Below, piece after piece: positions 45,779-55,587 of a stretch of DNA of 64,000 nt. Each line of letters starts with the position of its first letter. Positions within the stretch are counted from its first letter, which is position 1. Both the position numbers and the translations under genes were made by a program. The stretch is from VFKI01 sp964647825 (lineage in GTDB: Bacteria > Pseudomonadota > Gammaproteobacteria > DSM-16500): contig CAZYJL010000001.1 of NCBI GenBank assembly GCA_964647825.1, positions 124,001-188,000 of the forward strand, read 5' to 3'. The notes beneath the pieces were generated by a model. It ran no database searches. It was not told the origin of the DNA and saw only the letters and a program-made list of their open reading frames with translations.

Positions 45779-47167
45779 GTGAGTGCAACACTGTGGGAAA
45801 AATGTCTAAGTTCTCTTCAGGATGAATTTCCATCACAGCAATTTAACACGTGGATCAGACCACTACAGGCGCAACTCGCCGACAACAAACTGACACTTTT
45901 TGCACCTAACCGTTTTGTCTTAGATTGGATTAGTGAAAAATTTCTTGGCCGTATCCAAGAACTCGTTGAACAATTCGGTTCGCCTGATTCACCTGCTATT
46001 CAATTAGAAGTAGGTAGCTTGCGCAGTGTCAATCAGACAGAAAAAAATCTCGATAACCACGTAGCACCTTCAACCGGGTTTGTTTCTAGCGCACCACACC
46101 ACACAACAACCCGTACACGCCCAGCTACACCAGCTGTGCCGGTGCATCAAAGTAATATTAATCCTGCCTTTACCTTTGAAAATTTTGTAGAAGGAAAGTC
46201 AAATCAATTGGCCAAAGCCGCTTCACAACAGGTCGGTGAAAACCCCGCGGTTGCTTACAATCCACTGTATTTATATGGCGGCGTGGGTCTCGGTAAAACC
46301 CATTTACTACACGCCATTGGCAATCAAATTATGCGCAATAATAGCTCAGCAAAAGTACTTTATTTGCACTCTGAGCGTTTTGTTGCGGACATGGTGAAAG
46401 CCTTACAAACCAATGCGATGAATGAATTTAAGCGTTACTACCGAACTGTGGACGCCCTTTTAATCGATGATATTCAATTTTTTGCTGGCAAAGATCGTTC
46501 GCAAGAAGAATTTTTTCATACATTCAATGCATTACTCGAAAGTCAACAACAAGTAATCCTAACCAGTGACCGGTATCCGCGTGAAATTACCGGCGTCGAA
46601 GAACGCTTAAAATCACGCTTTGGCTGGGGGCTGACCGTCTCTGTCGAACCGCCTGAATTGGAAACACGCGTTGCGATCTTAATGAGTAAAGCAGAACAAT
46701 CTGCCATTGAACTACCCTATGAAGTAGCCTTCTTTGTTGCAAAACGCATTCGCTCTAATGTCCGTGAATTAGAGGGTGCACTGAAACGTATTATCGCAAA
46801 TGCTCATTTTACAGGCCGCTCGATTACACTCGACTTTGTGAAAGATGCATTGCGCGACTTACTTGCCTTACAAGATAAATTAGTCACCATTGATAATATT
46901 CAAAAAACGGTAGCTGAATATTATAAAATTAAAATTGCCGACTTATTATCACGCCGCCGCAGCCGCTCTGTTGCTCGCCCCCGTCAAATGGCGATGGCCT
47001 TATCCAAAGAATTAACCAATCATAGTTTGCCAGAAATTGGGGATGCCTTCGGCGGTCGCGATCACACTACTGTTCTCCACGCTTGTCGTGTTATTGCTGA
47101 CTTCCGTCAATCTAGTCAGAGCGTGGAAGAAGATTACACTCACCTTTTACGAATTCTGACGACCTGA
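45779..47167 (+). CDS. dnaA: Chromosomal replication initiator DnaA
   Basis: This AAA+ initiator binds DnaA boxes and opens oriC. It has N-terminal domain I (LWEKCLSSLQDEFPSQQFNTW), a Thr/Pro-rich domain II, and Walker A GGVGLGKTHLL near residue 167. Walker B is LLIDDIQFFAGK, and the C-terminal DNA-binding signature is EIGDAFGGRDHTTVLHACR. The GTG at 45779 follows GGGG by six bases and gives 462 residues; a TTG at 45761 is in frame but less likely. It heads dnaA-dnaN-recF-gyrB. Confidence 0.97.
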   Translation: MSATLWEKCLSSLQDEFPSQQFNTWIRPLQAQLADNKLTLFAPNRFVLDWISEKFLGRIQELVEQFGSPDSPAIQLEVGSLRSVNQTEKNLDNHVAPSTGFVSSAPHHTTTRTRPATPAVPVHQSNINPAFTFENFVEGKSNQLAKAASQQVGENPAVAYNPLYLYGGVGLGKTHLLHAIGNQIMRNNSSAKVLYLHSERFVADMVKALQTNAMNEFKRYYRTVDALLIDDIQFFAGKDRSQEEFFHTFNALLESQQQVILTSDRYPREITGVEERLKSRFGWGLTVSVEPPELETRVAILMSKAEQSAIELPYEVAFFVAKRIRSNVRELEGALKRIIANAHFTGRSITLDFVKDALRDLLALQDKLVTIDNIQKTVAEYYKIKIADLLSRRRSRSVARPRQMAMALSKELTNHSLPEIGDAFGGRDHTTVLHACRVIADFRQSSQSVEEDYTHLLRILTT

Positions 47168-47180
47168 CAGGAACGCCTCG

Positions 47181-48329
47181 ATGAAAGTAACCATACAACG
47201 TGCCACCCTTCTCAAACCACTGCAATTTGTTAGCGGTGTCGTAGAACGTAAACAAACCATGCCGATTCTTTCGAATTTGTTATTGAAGGCTTCCGCAGAG
47301 ACGCTTTCTTTGACTTCTTCTGATACAGAAATAGAATTAATGGCTATTTGTTTTCCAGAAAAAATTAGTCAACCTGGAGAAACGACCGTTTCTGCGCGTA
47401 AATTGTTAGATATTTGCCGCGCACTACCTGAAGAAGCGGTGGTGCATCTGGAAGGTGAAGGTTCGCAAATTGTACTGCGTTCCGGCCGCAGTCGTTTTTT
47501 ACTTGCCACATTACCTGCCAGTGACTTTCCAGCAGTCGAACATCCGGTTTTTACAAGTCAATTTAGTATCAGCCAAGGGCGCTTAAAAAATCTATTAGCT
47601 AACGTACACTTTGCCATGGGACAACAAGATGTACGCCATTATTTAAATGGCGCACTGATTGACATTAGCCCTAACCTCTTGAAATGTGTAGCCACAGATG
47701 GCCATCGTTTAGCCTTTAGTCAAATAGAAACAAAGCTAACCGACGTCACGCCAGCCAAAGTCATTCTCCCAAGAAAAACAGTGATGGAATTATTACGCTT
47801 ACCTGAATCGGGCGAATTACTGGTATCCATTGGTGAAAATCATTTTCGCGTGCAATCCGCGGATTTTACTCTTACTTCTCGCCTTGTGGCAGCGCAGTAC
47901 CCCGATTATGAACGTTTGATTCCACGGCAAATTGAATATACTGCGATTGCCTGCCGTGAATCGTTACGTCAAGCATTAACGCGTGCGTCTATTTTATCGG
48001 GCGAAAAATTCCGTGGCGTGTGCCTAACCTTGGGCAATGAGTCGCTGCGTATTGTTGCCAATAATCCTGAGCAAGAATTAGCAGAAGAAACCATACCCTT
48101 AGACTATCAAGGTGAAAATACAGAAATTGGCTTTAACGTTGCTTACCTACTGGATGTCTTATCAACTGTCCTATCTGACAAGATTCGCTGTTCTTTTAGT
48201 GACCCACAAAGCGGCGTGTTAATTGAACCCGTTTGGCTCAATCCAGTTGAAAACACAGAACAATCTGCACAGTTAGCTGTGCCGGAAGAAAAAAGTAGCT
48301 TATATGTCGTGATGCCGATGCGGCTTTAA
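47181..48329 (+). CDS. dnaN: DNA polymerase III sliding clamp (beta subunit)
   Basis: This ring-shaped processivity clamp forms a dimer of three-domain subunits. MKVTIQRATLLKPLQFVSGVVERKQTMPILSNLL at the N-terminus, YLNGALIDI, ATDGHRLAF and the C-terminal VVMPMRL are all diagnostic. Its 382 residues are slightly longer than usual because of a polar insert before the C-terminus (NPVENTEQSAQLAVPEEKSS). It lies 13 bp after dnaA. Confidence 0.97.
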   Translation: MKVTIQRATLLKPLQFVSGVVERKQTMPILSNLLLKASAETLSLTSSDTEIELMAICFPEKISQPGETTVSARKLLDICRALPEEAVVHLEGEGSQIVLRSGRSRFLLATLPASDFPAVEHPVFTSQFSISQGRLKNLLANVHFAMGQQDVRHYLNGALIDISPNLLKCVATDGHRLAFSQIETKLTDVTPAKVILPRKTVMELLRLPESGELLVSIGENHFRVQSADFTLTSRLVAAQYPDYERLIPRQIEYTAIACRESLRQALTRASILSGEKFRGVCLTLGNESLRIVANNPEQELAEETIPLDYQGENTEIGFNVAYLLDVLSTVLSDKIRCSFSDPQSGVLIEPVWLNPVENTEQSAQLAVPEEKSSLYVVMPMRL

Positions 48330-48337
48330 TTCGATTT

Positions 48338-49429
48338 ATGTCACTGACTACACTGACTATTTCAGGATTTAGAAATCTGACTGACATTAAACTAACCCCA
48401 CTACCTGTAGGGTTGAATTTTTTTTACGGTGATAATGGTAGTGGGAAAACCAGTTTACTTGAGTCCATTTATTATCTTATCTATGGCCGTTCTTTCCGCA
48501 CACCCTGTATTAATCATGTTATTCAACATAAAGCAGATCAGTTTTCTATTTTTGCGCAGATTGCCGGTCAAACACCCCCCATCTTACCTGCCGGCGTTGA
48601 AAAATGGCGTAATGGTCGGACGACACTCAAAATTAACGGTGAAGAAACCTCTTCTTTCACGCGTTTAGCCACTACCGTACCGACATTGCTCATTCATGCT
48701 GGATCACATCATTTACTCGATGCAGGGCCTATTTTTCGCCGAAAATACCTCGACTGGGGTGCTTTTTATTTATCGCCACGTTTTTTTGCTATTTGGAAGC
48801 AATACGCGCGCGCCTTGCGGCAACGTAATACCCTGTTACGTCAAAAACAACGGCACACTGAAGAATTAGCCGTTTGGACTGCAGAAACCATCAAAAGTGG
48901 CATCGAGTTAGATGATGAACGCCAACAATTTGTTGCAAAATTAACGCCATTTCTCGAAAAAACCTTAGAAAAACTGGGTCTATTCCGTGAGTTACAGCTT
49001 GCCTATTCTCCCGGTTGGAAAGCGGGTATGTCATTACAGCAAGCCATGGAATCGACACAAGAAAAAGATTTGCATATCGGTCACACACATTGTGGTCCTC
49101 ATCGCGCTGATTTTACGATTGAAATGAATGGGATATCGGCTAAAGAGCGTTTGTCGAGAGGCCAGCAAAAACTCGCTGTTTATGCTATGCTTGTGGCCCA
49201 AGGCGCACTGTTAAAACACCATTATGCAAGAAACCCAATTTATTTGGCTGATGACTTATCTGCAGAATTGGATCCACTCAGTCGTACTCGCATCATGGAT
49301 CTGCTGCTGGCACAAAATACACAGGTGTTTTTAACAGCAACAGGACAAGAAGCACTAGGCAAACTAAAACAACATGTCCCAACGAAAATGTTTCACGTGG
49401 AACATGGGAGCATCAGGGAAACAGGGTGA
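48338..49429 (+). CDS. recF: DNA replication and repair protein RecF
   Basis: This SMC-like ATPase helps load RecA at gaps. Walker A GDNGSGKTSLLE is near residue 31. LDWGAFYL, the ABC signature RLSRGQQKLAVYAM and Walker B PIYLADDLSAELD are present. Its 363 residues are normal. It is placed eight bases after dnaN, the standard arrangement. Confidence 0.96.
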   Translation: MSLTTLTISGFRNLTDIKLTPLPVGLNFFYGDNGSGKTSLLESIYYLIYGRSFRTPCINHVIQHKADQFSIFAQIAGQTPPILPAGVEKWRNGRTTLKINGEETSSFTRLATTVPTLLIHAGSHHLLDAGPIFRRKYLDWGAFYLSPRFFAIWKQYARALRQRNTLLRQKQRHTEELAVWTAETIKSGIELDDERQQFVAKLTPFLEKTLEKLGLFRELQLAYSPGWKAGMSLQQAMESTQEKDLHIGHTHCGPHRADFTIEMNGISAKERLSRGQQKLAVYAMLVAQGALLKHHYARNPIYLADDLSAELDPLSRTRIMDLLLAQNTQVFLTATGQEALGKLKQHVPTKMFHVEHGSIRETG

Positions 49430-49448
49430 CCAAATCGGAGAAAAAAAC

Positions 49449-51875
49449 ATGAGCGGTACCGCCAGTTACGATTCAGCCAATATTAAAGTCTTAAAAGGAC
49501 TTGATGCTGTTAGAAAACGCCCAGGTATGTACATCGGTGACACCGATGACGGTACTGGCTTACACCACATGGTATTTGAACTTGTGGATAACTCGATTGA
49601 TGAAGCACTAGCGGGTTATTGCAATAAAATTTTCGTGACTATTCATGCAGATAACTCTGTTTCCGTCAGAGACAATGGCCGCGGGATTCCTGTTGATATT
49701 CATCCAGAAGAAGGGCGTTCTGCTGCAGAAGTCATTATGACCGTGCTGCATTCAGGCGGTAAATTTGACAGTGATTCTTACAAAATTTCCGGTGGATTAC
49801 ACGGGGTAGGCGTCTCCGTCGTAAATGCCTTATCCGAAGAATTAAACCTGACGATTCGCTTAGCAGGCAAAGTATACGGCCAAACGTATCGTCATGGTGA
49901 ACCCGATGCACCGTTGGCGGTGATTGGCGAGACCCAAGAGCGGGGCACGGAGATTCGTTTTAAACCTAGTGCAGAAACCTTTACAAATATTCATTTTTCT
50001 TATGATATTTTAGCAAAACGTTTACGTGAGCTATCTTTTTTAAACTCAGGTATTCAAATTTACTTAAAAGATGAGCGTGACAATAAGCAAGATACATTTG
50101 CCTATGAAGGTGGCATTCAAGCATTTGTCTCAGACTTAAATCGCAATAAAACTCCAATAAATTCAAAGGTTTTTTACTTTAGTGTTGAAAAAGAACGCAT
50201 GACCGTTGAAGTTGCTTTGCAGTGGAATGATACGTTTATCGAAAAAATATTTTGCTTTACCAACAATATTCCGCAGAAAGATGGTGGGACACATTTAGCT
50301 GGATTTCGCAGTGCTTTAACCCGCGTATTAAATACCTATATCGAAAAAGAAGGTTTTCTCAAAAAAGATAAATTAAATACGACGGGTGATGACTTCCGTG
50401 AAGGCTTAACAGCCGTCTTATCTGTCAAAATGCCCGATCCTAAATTTTCGTCACAAACCAAAGAAAAACTCGTTTCATCCGAAATAAAATCTGTAGTCGA
50501 ATCCGCGATGTCGGAAAAATTAAACGATTATCTCCTCGAATTTCCGCAAGATGCAAAAGCCATCGTCAGTAAAGTCCTTGATGCAGCACGTGCTCGTGAA
50601 GCTGCCCGTCGAGCACGCGAAATGACTCGCCGTAAAGGTGCCTTGGACATGGGTGGGTTGCCGGGCAAACTAGCAGATTGCCAAGAAGAAGATCCCGCAA
50701 AATCTGAAGTATTCATTGTAGAAGGGGAGTCAGCAGGTGGCTCAGCAAAACAAGCCAGAGACCGTCGTTCTCAGGCAGTTTTACCGCTCAAAGGTAAAAT
50801 TCTCAATGTCGAAAAAGCTCGCTTTGACAAAATGCTAGGGTCTGCTGAAGTAGGCGCGTTAATCACCGCATTAGGATGTGGCATCGGGCGAGAAGATTAC
50901 AATCCTGATAAATTACGTTATCACAGCATTATTATCATGACTGACGCCGACGTTGACGGCTCACATATCCGCACGTTATTACTGACTTTTTTATACCGTC
51001 AAATGCCTGAACTGATTGAAAGAGGACATGTCTATATTGCGCAACCACCTTTATTTAAAATGAAAAAAGGCAAGCAAGAAGAATATTTCCGAGATGAACG
51101 GGCATTAGAAGCAGCGATGGTACAAACTGCACTCGATGGTGCCATTCTCTTTCCGGGAAAGGAAACACCGCCAATTAGCAGTACCGCACTTGAAAAACTA
51201 GTGCTCGATTATTTACTGGTACAAGCCGATATTGACCGCTTATGTCGTCGCTATCCACGTACCGTATTAAATGCATTGATATACGTGACGCCACTGACTA
51301 TCGCCGATTTATCACAACAGCAAAAAGTGGATAATTTTTCATCTGAAATAAGCAGTCTGCTCAAAAAAGGCGCCGGCTACGAAAGTACGCCAACGCACTA
51401 CACTTTATCCGCGATAAAGGATCCCGAAAAAGAATTATGGCTACCCAAAGTGACGGTCCTCGCGCATGGTGCGGAAATCACTCACTTATTTACACAAGAA
51501 TTTTTTGCCTCGACTGAATATCAAAAAATGATTCAACTTGGGCAAACCATTCAGCATTTATTACATCATGGTGCGAAAATTCAGCGAGGTGATAAACAAC
51601 AAACCGTTCATACATTTGCTGAAACAGTGGATTGGTTATTAAACGAAGCGAAAAAAGGACAAGTGATTCAACGTTACAAAGGGTTGGGTGAAATGAATCC
51701 TGATCAATTGTGGGAAACCACTATGAATCCGGACACACGCCGTCTGTTACAAGTGACCATTGCGGATGCCGTCTCTGCCGATAGAATGTTTACGACATTA
51801 ATGGGGGATCAAGTTGAACCACGTCGTGAATTTATTGAAACGCATGCACTTGAAGTAGTGAATTTAGATATTTAA
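49449..51875 (+). CDS. gyrB: DNA gyrase subunit B
   Basis: This is the ATPase subunit of gyrase, which introduces negative supercoils. The GHKL ATP site (VFELVDNSIDEALAG, RDNGRGIPVD, GGLHGVGVSVVNALS), the TOPRIM motifs (EGESAGGSAKQARDR, MTDADVDGSHIRTLLL) and the C-terminal QRYKGLGEMNPDQLWETTM are complete; 808 residues. The ATG at 49449 follows GGAG and lies 20 bp after recF; the open frame extends back into recF but is not conserved. The stop codon lies in the left flank of mobile repeat copy 8. Confidence 0.97.
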   Translation: MSGTASYDSANIKVLKGLDAVRKRPGMYIGDTDDGTGLHHMVFELVDNSIDEALAGYCNKIFVTIHADNSVSVRDNGRGIPVDIHPEEGRSAAEVIMTVLHSGGKFDSDSYKISGGLHGVGVSVVNALSEELNLTIRLAGKVYGQTYRHGEPDAPLAVIGETQERGTEIRFKPSAETFTNIHFSYDILAKRLRELSFLNSGIQIYLKDERDNKQDTFAYEGGIQAFVSDLNRNKTPINSKVFYFSVEKERMTVEVALQWNDTFIEKIFCFTNNIPQKDGGTHLAGFRSALTRVLNTYIEKEGFLKKDKLNTTGDDFREGLTAVLSVKMPDPKFSSQTKEKLVSSEIKSVVESAMSEKLNDYLLEFPQDAKAIVSKVLDAARAREAARRAREMTRRKGALDMGGLPGKLADCQEEDPAKSEVFIVEGESAGGSAKQARDRRSQAVLPLKGKILNVEKARFDKMLGSAEVGALITALGCGIGREDYNPDKLRYHSIIIMTDADVDGSHIRTLLLTFLYRQMPELIERGHVYIAQPPLFKMKKGKQEEYFRDERALEAAMVQTALDGAILFPGKETPPISSTALEKLVLDYLLVQADIDRLCRRYPRTVLNALIYVTPLTIADLSQQQKVDNFSSEISSLLKKGAGYESTPTHYTLSAIKDPEKELWLPKVTVLAHGAEITHLFTQEFFASTEYQKMIQLGQTIQHLLHHGAKIQRGDKQQTVHTFAETVDWLLNEAKKGQVIQRYKGLGEMNPDQLWETTMNPDTRRLLQVTIADAVSADRMFTTLMGDQVEPRREFIETHALEVVNLDI

Positions 51876-51876
51876 T

Positions 51877-52061
51877 GTAACTACTCAAGTAGTCAGAATT
51901 TTTAAACTTGACTGACCGCAATCGCAAAACAGCAGGTTACATTTTACAAACGAAAATGCGCTGCATGAATCATGAAAGGGCGCAGCGATGGTAAAATGCT
52001 GTTTCTGTGGGACCCGTGTTATGCAGTCAAGTTTAAAAATTCTGACTACTTGAGTAGTTGC
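51877..52061 (-). mobile_element. Palindromic MITE-like element, copy 8
   Basis: This 185-bp element has GTAAC/GTTGC tips and target duplication TATTTAAT / AATTTAAT (7 of 8). Arms carry TCAGAATTTTTAAACTTGAC and complement; the AT changes relative to copies 1 and 7 are mirrored in both arms. The left duplication includes the gyrB stop codon. Core orientation is inverse. Confidence 0.93.
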
Positions 52062-52099
52062 AATTTAATAAAAATGACCAAACTGCAGGATGACTTTAT

Positions 52100-53695
52100 A
52101 TGAAGAAATTGACGGATCAAGCTGCATTTAAAAAATTACAAGCACATCATAAAAAAATTCACACTCAACGCATGCAAGATTGGTTTCAACAAGATCCGCA
52201 ACGATTTCATACTTTTTCATTATCATTTAAAAACGATTTATTATTCGATTTTTCCAAGCATCTTATTACGACAGAAACACTGTCACTCTTGATCACACTG
52301 GCACAAGAAGCGGGTTTAGCAGAAAAAATAGAAGCACTTTTTACAGGTGCAACACTAAATATAACAGAACAACGTCCAGTCATTCATACTGCATTACGCG
52401 CACCTTTTGATAAAAATACGTTGCATCACTCGCAGTTACCCGCGATTCATGACACGTTGTTACGTATGCAAACTTTTACAGATACCGTACGCCAACAAAA
52501 ATGGTTGGGCGTCACCGGTAAAGCCATACGTGATATTGTCTGCATTGGTATCGGTGGTTCGGATTTGGGACCACGAATGGCAACACATGCGCTTGCCGCT
52601 TATGCAACGGATGCGCTACGTTGTTATTTTATTTCAGATATTGATGCACGCCACATCGATGAATTGTTACCTAAAATTGATCCTGAACGAACGCTATTTA
52701 TTTTGTCATCGAAATCCTTCACCACACCGGAAACATTATTAAACGCGAAAACATTACGTGAATGGTTACGGCATTGTTTGAAAACAGAAAAACTTGCCCC
52801 GCATTTTGTCGCCATTACAGCAAAACCAGAACGCGCTGAAGCATTCGGTATCCCGGCAGAACAAATTTATCCAATGTGGGATGGTGTCGGTGGTCGCTAC
52901 TCTTTATGGTCTGCGATTGGTTTACCCATTGCACTCATGACCGGTATGCAGCATTTTTGTGAGTTACTCGCAGGTGCACACGATATCGATGAACATTTTC
53001 GACAAACGGATTTTCGTCAAAATATCCCTGTTATTATGGGATTATTAGGTATTTGGTATATTAATTTTTATCATTGGCAAACCCATGCGATTGCGCCGTA
53101 CGCAGATGAATTACGCTATTTACGAAATCATATTCAACAACTCGATATGGAAAGTAATGGCAAATCCATCACGCGTGATAATCAATGGGTGGATTATGCA
53201 ACAGGGCCTGTGATTATTGGTGAAGCCGGATGCGATAGTCAGCATTCTTTTTTCCAACAATTACATCAAGGGCCTACGCCCATTCCTGTAGATTTTATTT
53301 TGATTGCGCAACAAACTGAACATCCCGAAGAAATTTTTCGTCATTCACATCGTGATATGCAAATTGCGAGTGCATTGAGTCAAGCAAAAGCCTTGATGGA
53401 AGGCAAGTCGTATCCTGAGACGCCGTATAAAACATTATTAGGCAATCGTCCTTCAACTATTTTATTTTTTAATAAGCTCACACCACGCACATTAGGTCAG
53501 TTGATTGCGTTATATGAACATAAGATTTTTGTCCAAGGTGTACTATGGAATATTAATTCATTTGATCAATGGGGCGTTGAATTAGGAAAACAACTCATGC
53601 CGGAGATTTTAAAAGCATTACAAAATAAAGAAAATACCATCACGCAAGATGCGTCAACACATGAATTAATTGCTTTTTATCAAGGTGCTCGATGA
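52100..53695 (+). CDS. pgi: Glucose-6-phosphate isomerase
   Basis: It interconverts glucose-6-P and fructose-6-P in glycolysis. GIGGSDLGPRMATHAL, FILSSKSFTTPET, MWDGVGGRYSLWSAIG (catalytic-site region) and the C-terminal signature VLWNINSFDQWGVELGK are present. Its 531 residues are near the usual 549. Its stop overlaps the start of a 44-residue lipoprotein gene (ATGA). Confidence 0.97.
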   Translation: MKKLTDQAAFKKLQAHHKKIHTQRMQDWFQQDPQRFHTFSLSFKNDLLFDFSKHLITTETLSLLITLAQEAGLAEKIEALFTGATLNITEQRPVIHTALRAPFDKNTLHHSQLPAIHDTLLRMQTFTDTVRQQKWLGVTGKAIRDIVCIGIGGSDLGPRMATHALAAYATDALRCYFISDIDARHIDELLPKIDPERTLFILSSKSFTTPETLLNAKTLREWLRHCLKTEKLAPHFVAITAKPERAEAFGIPAEQIYPMWDGVGGRYSLWSAIGLPIALMTGMQHFCELLAGAHDIDEHFRQTDFRQNIPVIMGLLGIWYINFYHWQTHAIAPYADELRYLRNHIQQLDMESNGKSITRDNQWVDYATGPVIIGEAGCDSQHSFFQQLHQGPTPIPVDFILIAQQTEHPEEIFRHSHRDMQIASALSQAKALMEGKSYPETPYKTLLGNRPSTILFFNKLTPRTLGQLIALYEHKIFVQGVLWNINSFDQWGVELGKQLMPEILKALQNKENTITQDASTHELIAFYQGAR

Positions 53696-53826
53696 AATTA
53701 CGTTCTATTATTTTTTTTATAAGCTTCATTTTTTTTTTCCTGATGACCTTAAGCAGTTGTGGGCAATCAGGTCCTTTATATTTAGAAAAAGCAGAGCCAC
53801 AAAAAACGAAAACGTCTACTCACTAA
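53692..53826 (+). CDS. lptM: LptM-like small lipoprotein (LPS translocon maturation factor)
   Basis: This 44-residue protein overlaps the pgi stop by four bases (ATGA). A Lys/Arg start and a Phe/Ile-rich signal lead to the lipobox LSSC, with the lipidated Cys at position 23, then GQSGPLYL. The CGxxGPLYL motif right after the lipobox is the hallmark of LptM (YifL), which helps LptD oxidation and assembly. As in E. coli it lies just upstream of dapF. The rest of the mature part is a short Lys-rich tail. The identification rests on this motif and the synteny. Confidence 0.82.
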   Translation: MKLRSIIFFISFIFFFLMTLSSCGQSGPLYLEKAEPQKTKTSTH

Positions 53827-53888
53827 AATGTTATAAAAGTCGACGATTGTAAATGAAGTAGACTGACTTCTCATGGGCTGTTTTTGAG

Positions 53889-53991
53889 TTAACTTATTGA
53901 TTAAATTGATAAATTTGGAATTTTCTATCTTGTTAATTATATTGAGTATTTTTTTGAAATTGAATTTTTATCAATAAAATCAGTAAGTTAA
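53889..53991. repeat. AT-rich imperfect inverted repeat, copy 2
   Basis: TTAACTTATTGATTAAATTG and (complemented) TTAACTTACTGATTTTATTG form imperfect arms of about 35 bp. The right arm shares ATAAAATCA(A/G)TAAG with the repeat at 26660-26806. It lies between lptM and dapF. A short GAGGTG/CACCTC hairpin follows at 54001-54022. Confidence 0.5.
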
Positions 53992-54051
53992 TAATAAAAA
54001 GAGGTGAGTTCAGGGCCACCTCAAGCGATAAGAGGAATTGCTGAATTGAAA

Positions 54052-54888
54052 ATGACGTCTAAAAGACCCAACACGTTTATTCCTTTCTGGAAAATGCACG
54101 GTCTGGGCAATGATTTTGTGGTAATCGATAGCATTCGTCAGACAATTTATCCAACGTCATCGCAAATAACACACTGGGCAGATCGTCATACAGGGATTGG
54201 ATTCGATCAATTACTGATACTACTACCCTCTAAATCAGCAGATCTAACCTGCAAAATTTTTAATGCCGATGGCACAGAAGCAGAGCAATGCGGCAATGGG
54301 ATGCGTGCCGTTGCACGCTATGCACATGAATCTGGCCTCATCTCAAAAAAAACACTACGTATTGAAACATTAGCCGGTATTGTCCATGCGACGATTCACG
54401 ATCCACCTAACTATAAAAAAATTGCTGTTTCACTCGGGATACCAACGCATCATCAAAATACAATTGATGCGATAGCGATTTCTGCGTACGAAAAAATTCA
54501 CACTCTCTCATTAGGCAATCCACATGCCATTATCAAAGTAACAAACTTACAGGATTTTCCTGTTTTACCAACCGCAGAAAAAATTTCTGCGCTCAATATC
54601 TTTCCACAAGGTGTCAATTGTGGCTTTATGGAAATCATCGATGCACACCATATTCACTTACGCACCGTGGAACGTGGTGTAGGTGAAACACTGGCTTGTG
54701 GTAGTAATGCAAGCGCAGCAGTAATCACTGGTATACGCCATCATGGATTAATTTCGCCAGTTAACGTACAACTTTTATATGGTTCGCTTGAAATTCATTG
54801 GGCAGGTGAAAATCAAGAAGTCATCTTAATTGGGCCGGCATCCACCGTATTTTCCGGCAGTATTTTACTATCAAAGGAGATAATGTAG
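54052..54888 (+). CDS. dapF: Diaminopimelate epimerase
   Basis: It converts LL- to meso-diaminopimelate for lysine and peptidoglycan. KMHGLGNDFVVID at the start, FNADGTEAEQCGNGMRAVARY (first catalytic Cys) and ERGVGETLACGSNASAA (second catalytic Cys) are present. In the last motif Asn replaces the usual Gly after GS, an unusual but probably tolerated change. The start is uncertain: ATG 54052 gives 278 residues, while an in-frame TTG at 54046 has better spacing to GAGG at 54032-54035. Confidence 0.94.
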   Translation: MTSKRPNTFIPFWKMHGLGNDFVVIDSIRQTIYPTSSQITHWADRHTGIGFDQLLILLPSKSADLTCKIFNADGTEAEQCGNGMRAVARYAHESGLISKKTLRIETLAGIVHATIHDPPNYKKIAVSLGIPTHHQNTIDAIAISAYEKIHTLSLGNPHAIIKVTNLQDFPVLPTAEKISALNIFPQGVNCGFMEIIDAHHIHLRTVERGVGETLACGSNASAAVITGIRHHGLISPVNVQLLYGSLEIHWAGENQEVILIGPASTVFSGSILLSKEIM

Positions 54889-54944
54889 CTATTGTCAGGA
54901 ATGTTTAAAATTAATTATCACATAGTATTTCAAGGAGGAAGTTT

Positions 54945-55475
54945 ATGCGGATTAAAATCACAGCAATTATTCTTTTATTTACAGCCATGTTGATTCATTC
55001 TGTTTGTTTTGCAGAAGATTTTACATTAACAACCACAGGATTTGCTGATTCAGGCGCAATGCCAACATTATATACTTGCGATGGAAAAAATATTTCACCA
55101 CAACTGACGTGGACTAAGCCACCTGAAAAAACAAAAGCATTTGCTCTGATTATGAGTGATCCTGATGCGCAAACTGCTACATGGTATCACTGGGTTTTAT
55201 TTAATATTCCGGCAAAAACTAACGAACTTGGTGAAGGTATTGAAAAACTACCAGGGACGACACTTTCTGGCAAAAACAGTTGGAACAAATTAGAATATAG
55301 TGGACCCTGCCCACCCAAAAACAGTGTTCACAATTATATTTTTACACTTTATGCATTAGATACGTTACTTCCTTTACCTGCTGGGAGTGATGCAAAAAAA
55401 GTAATTGCCGCTGCTGAAAAACATACAATCAAAAAAATTCAATTAACCGGTGTATATAGCCGTTGGTTAAATTAA
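54945..55475 (+). CDS. Secreted YbhB/YbcL-family (PEBP-like) protein
   Basis: This is a phosphatidylethanolamine-binding-protein fold. Signal peptide MRIKITAIILLFTAMLIHSVCFA is followed by YTCDGKNISPQLTW, FALIMSDPDAQTATWYHWVLFNIP and YSGPCPPKNSVHNYIFTLYAL, the conserved ligand-site blocks. It has 176 residues. GGAGG precedes the ATG. The signal peptide indicates a periplasmic form, like E. coli YbcL. Its biological role is not established. Confidence 0.9.
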   Translation: MRIKITAIILLFTAMLIHSVCFAEDFTLTTTGFADSGAMPTLYTCDGKNISPQLTWTKPPEKTKAFALIMSDPDAQTATWYHWVLFNIPAKTNELGEGIEKLPGTTLSGKNSWNKLEYSGPCPPKNSVHNYIFTLYALDTLLPLPAGSDAKKVIAAAEKHTIKKIQLTGVYSRWLN

Positions 55476-55485
55476 CTATCATAAA

Positions 55486-55530
55486 AATTCATCTCTGCAA
55501 AATAGGCTCGTTCTTTTACAGAGATGAATT
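55486..55530. terminator. Hairpin between convergent genes, probable terminator
   Basis: AATTCATCTCTG and CAGAGATGAATT pair, with partial pairing of CAAAA/TTTTA inside. It lies between the PEBP-family gene and the convergent unknown at 55588. T-runs are weak, so termination efficiency is uncertain. Confidence 0.55.
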
Positions 55531-55587
55531 AATTATAGTGATCAAAATAAAACTCAGCCAAACAAAAAATATTTTTTCTTATAAAAC

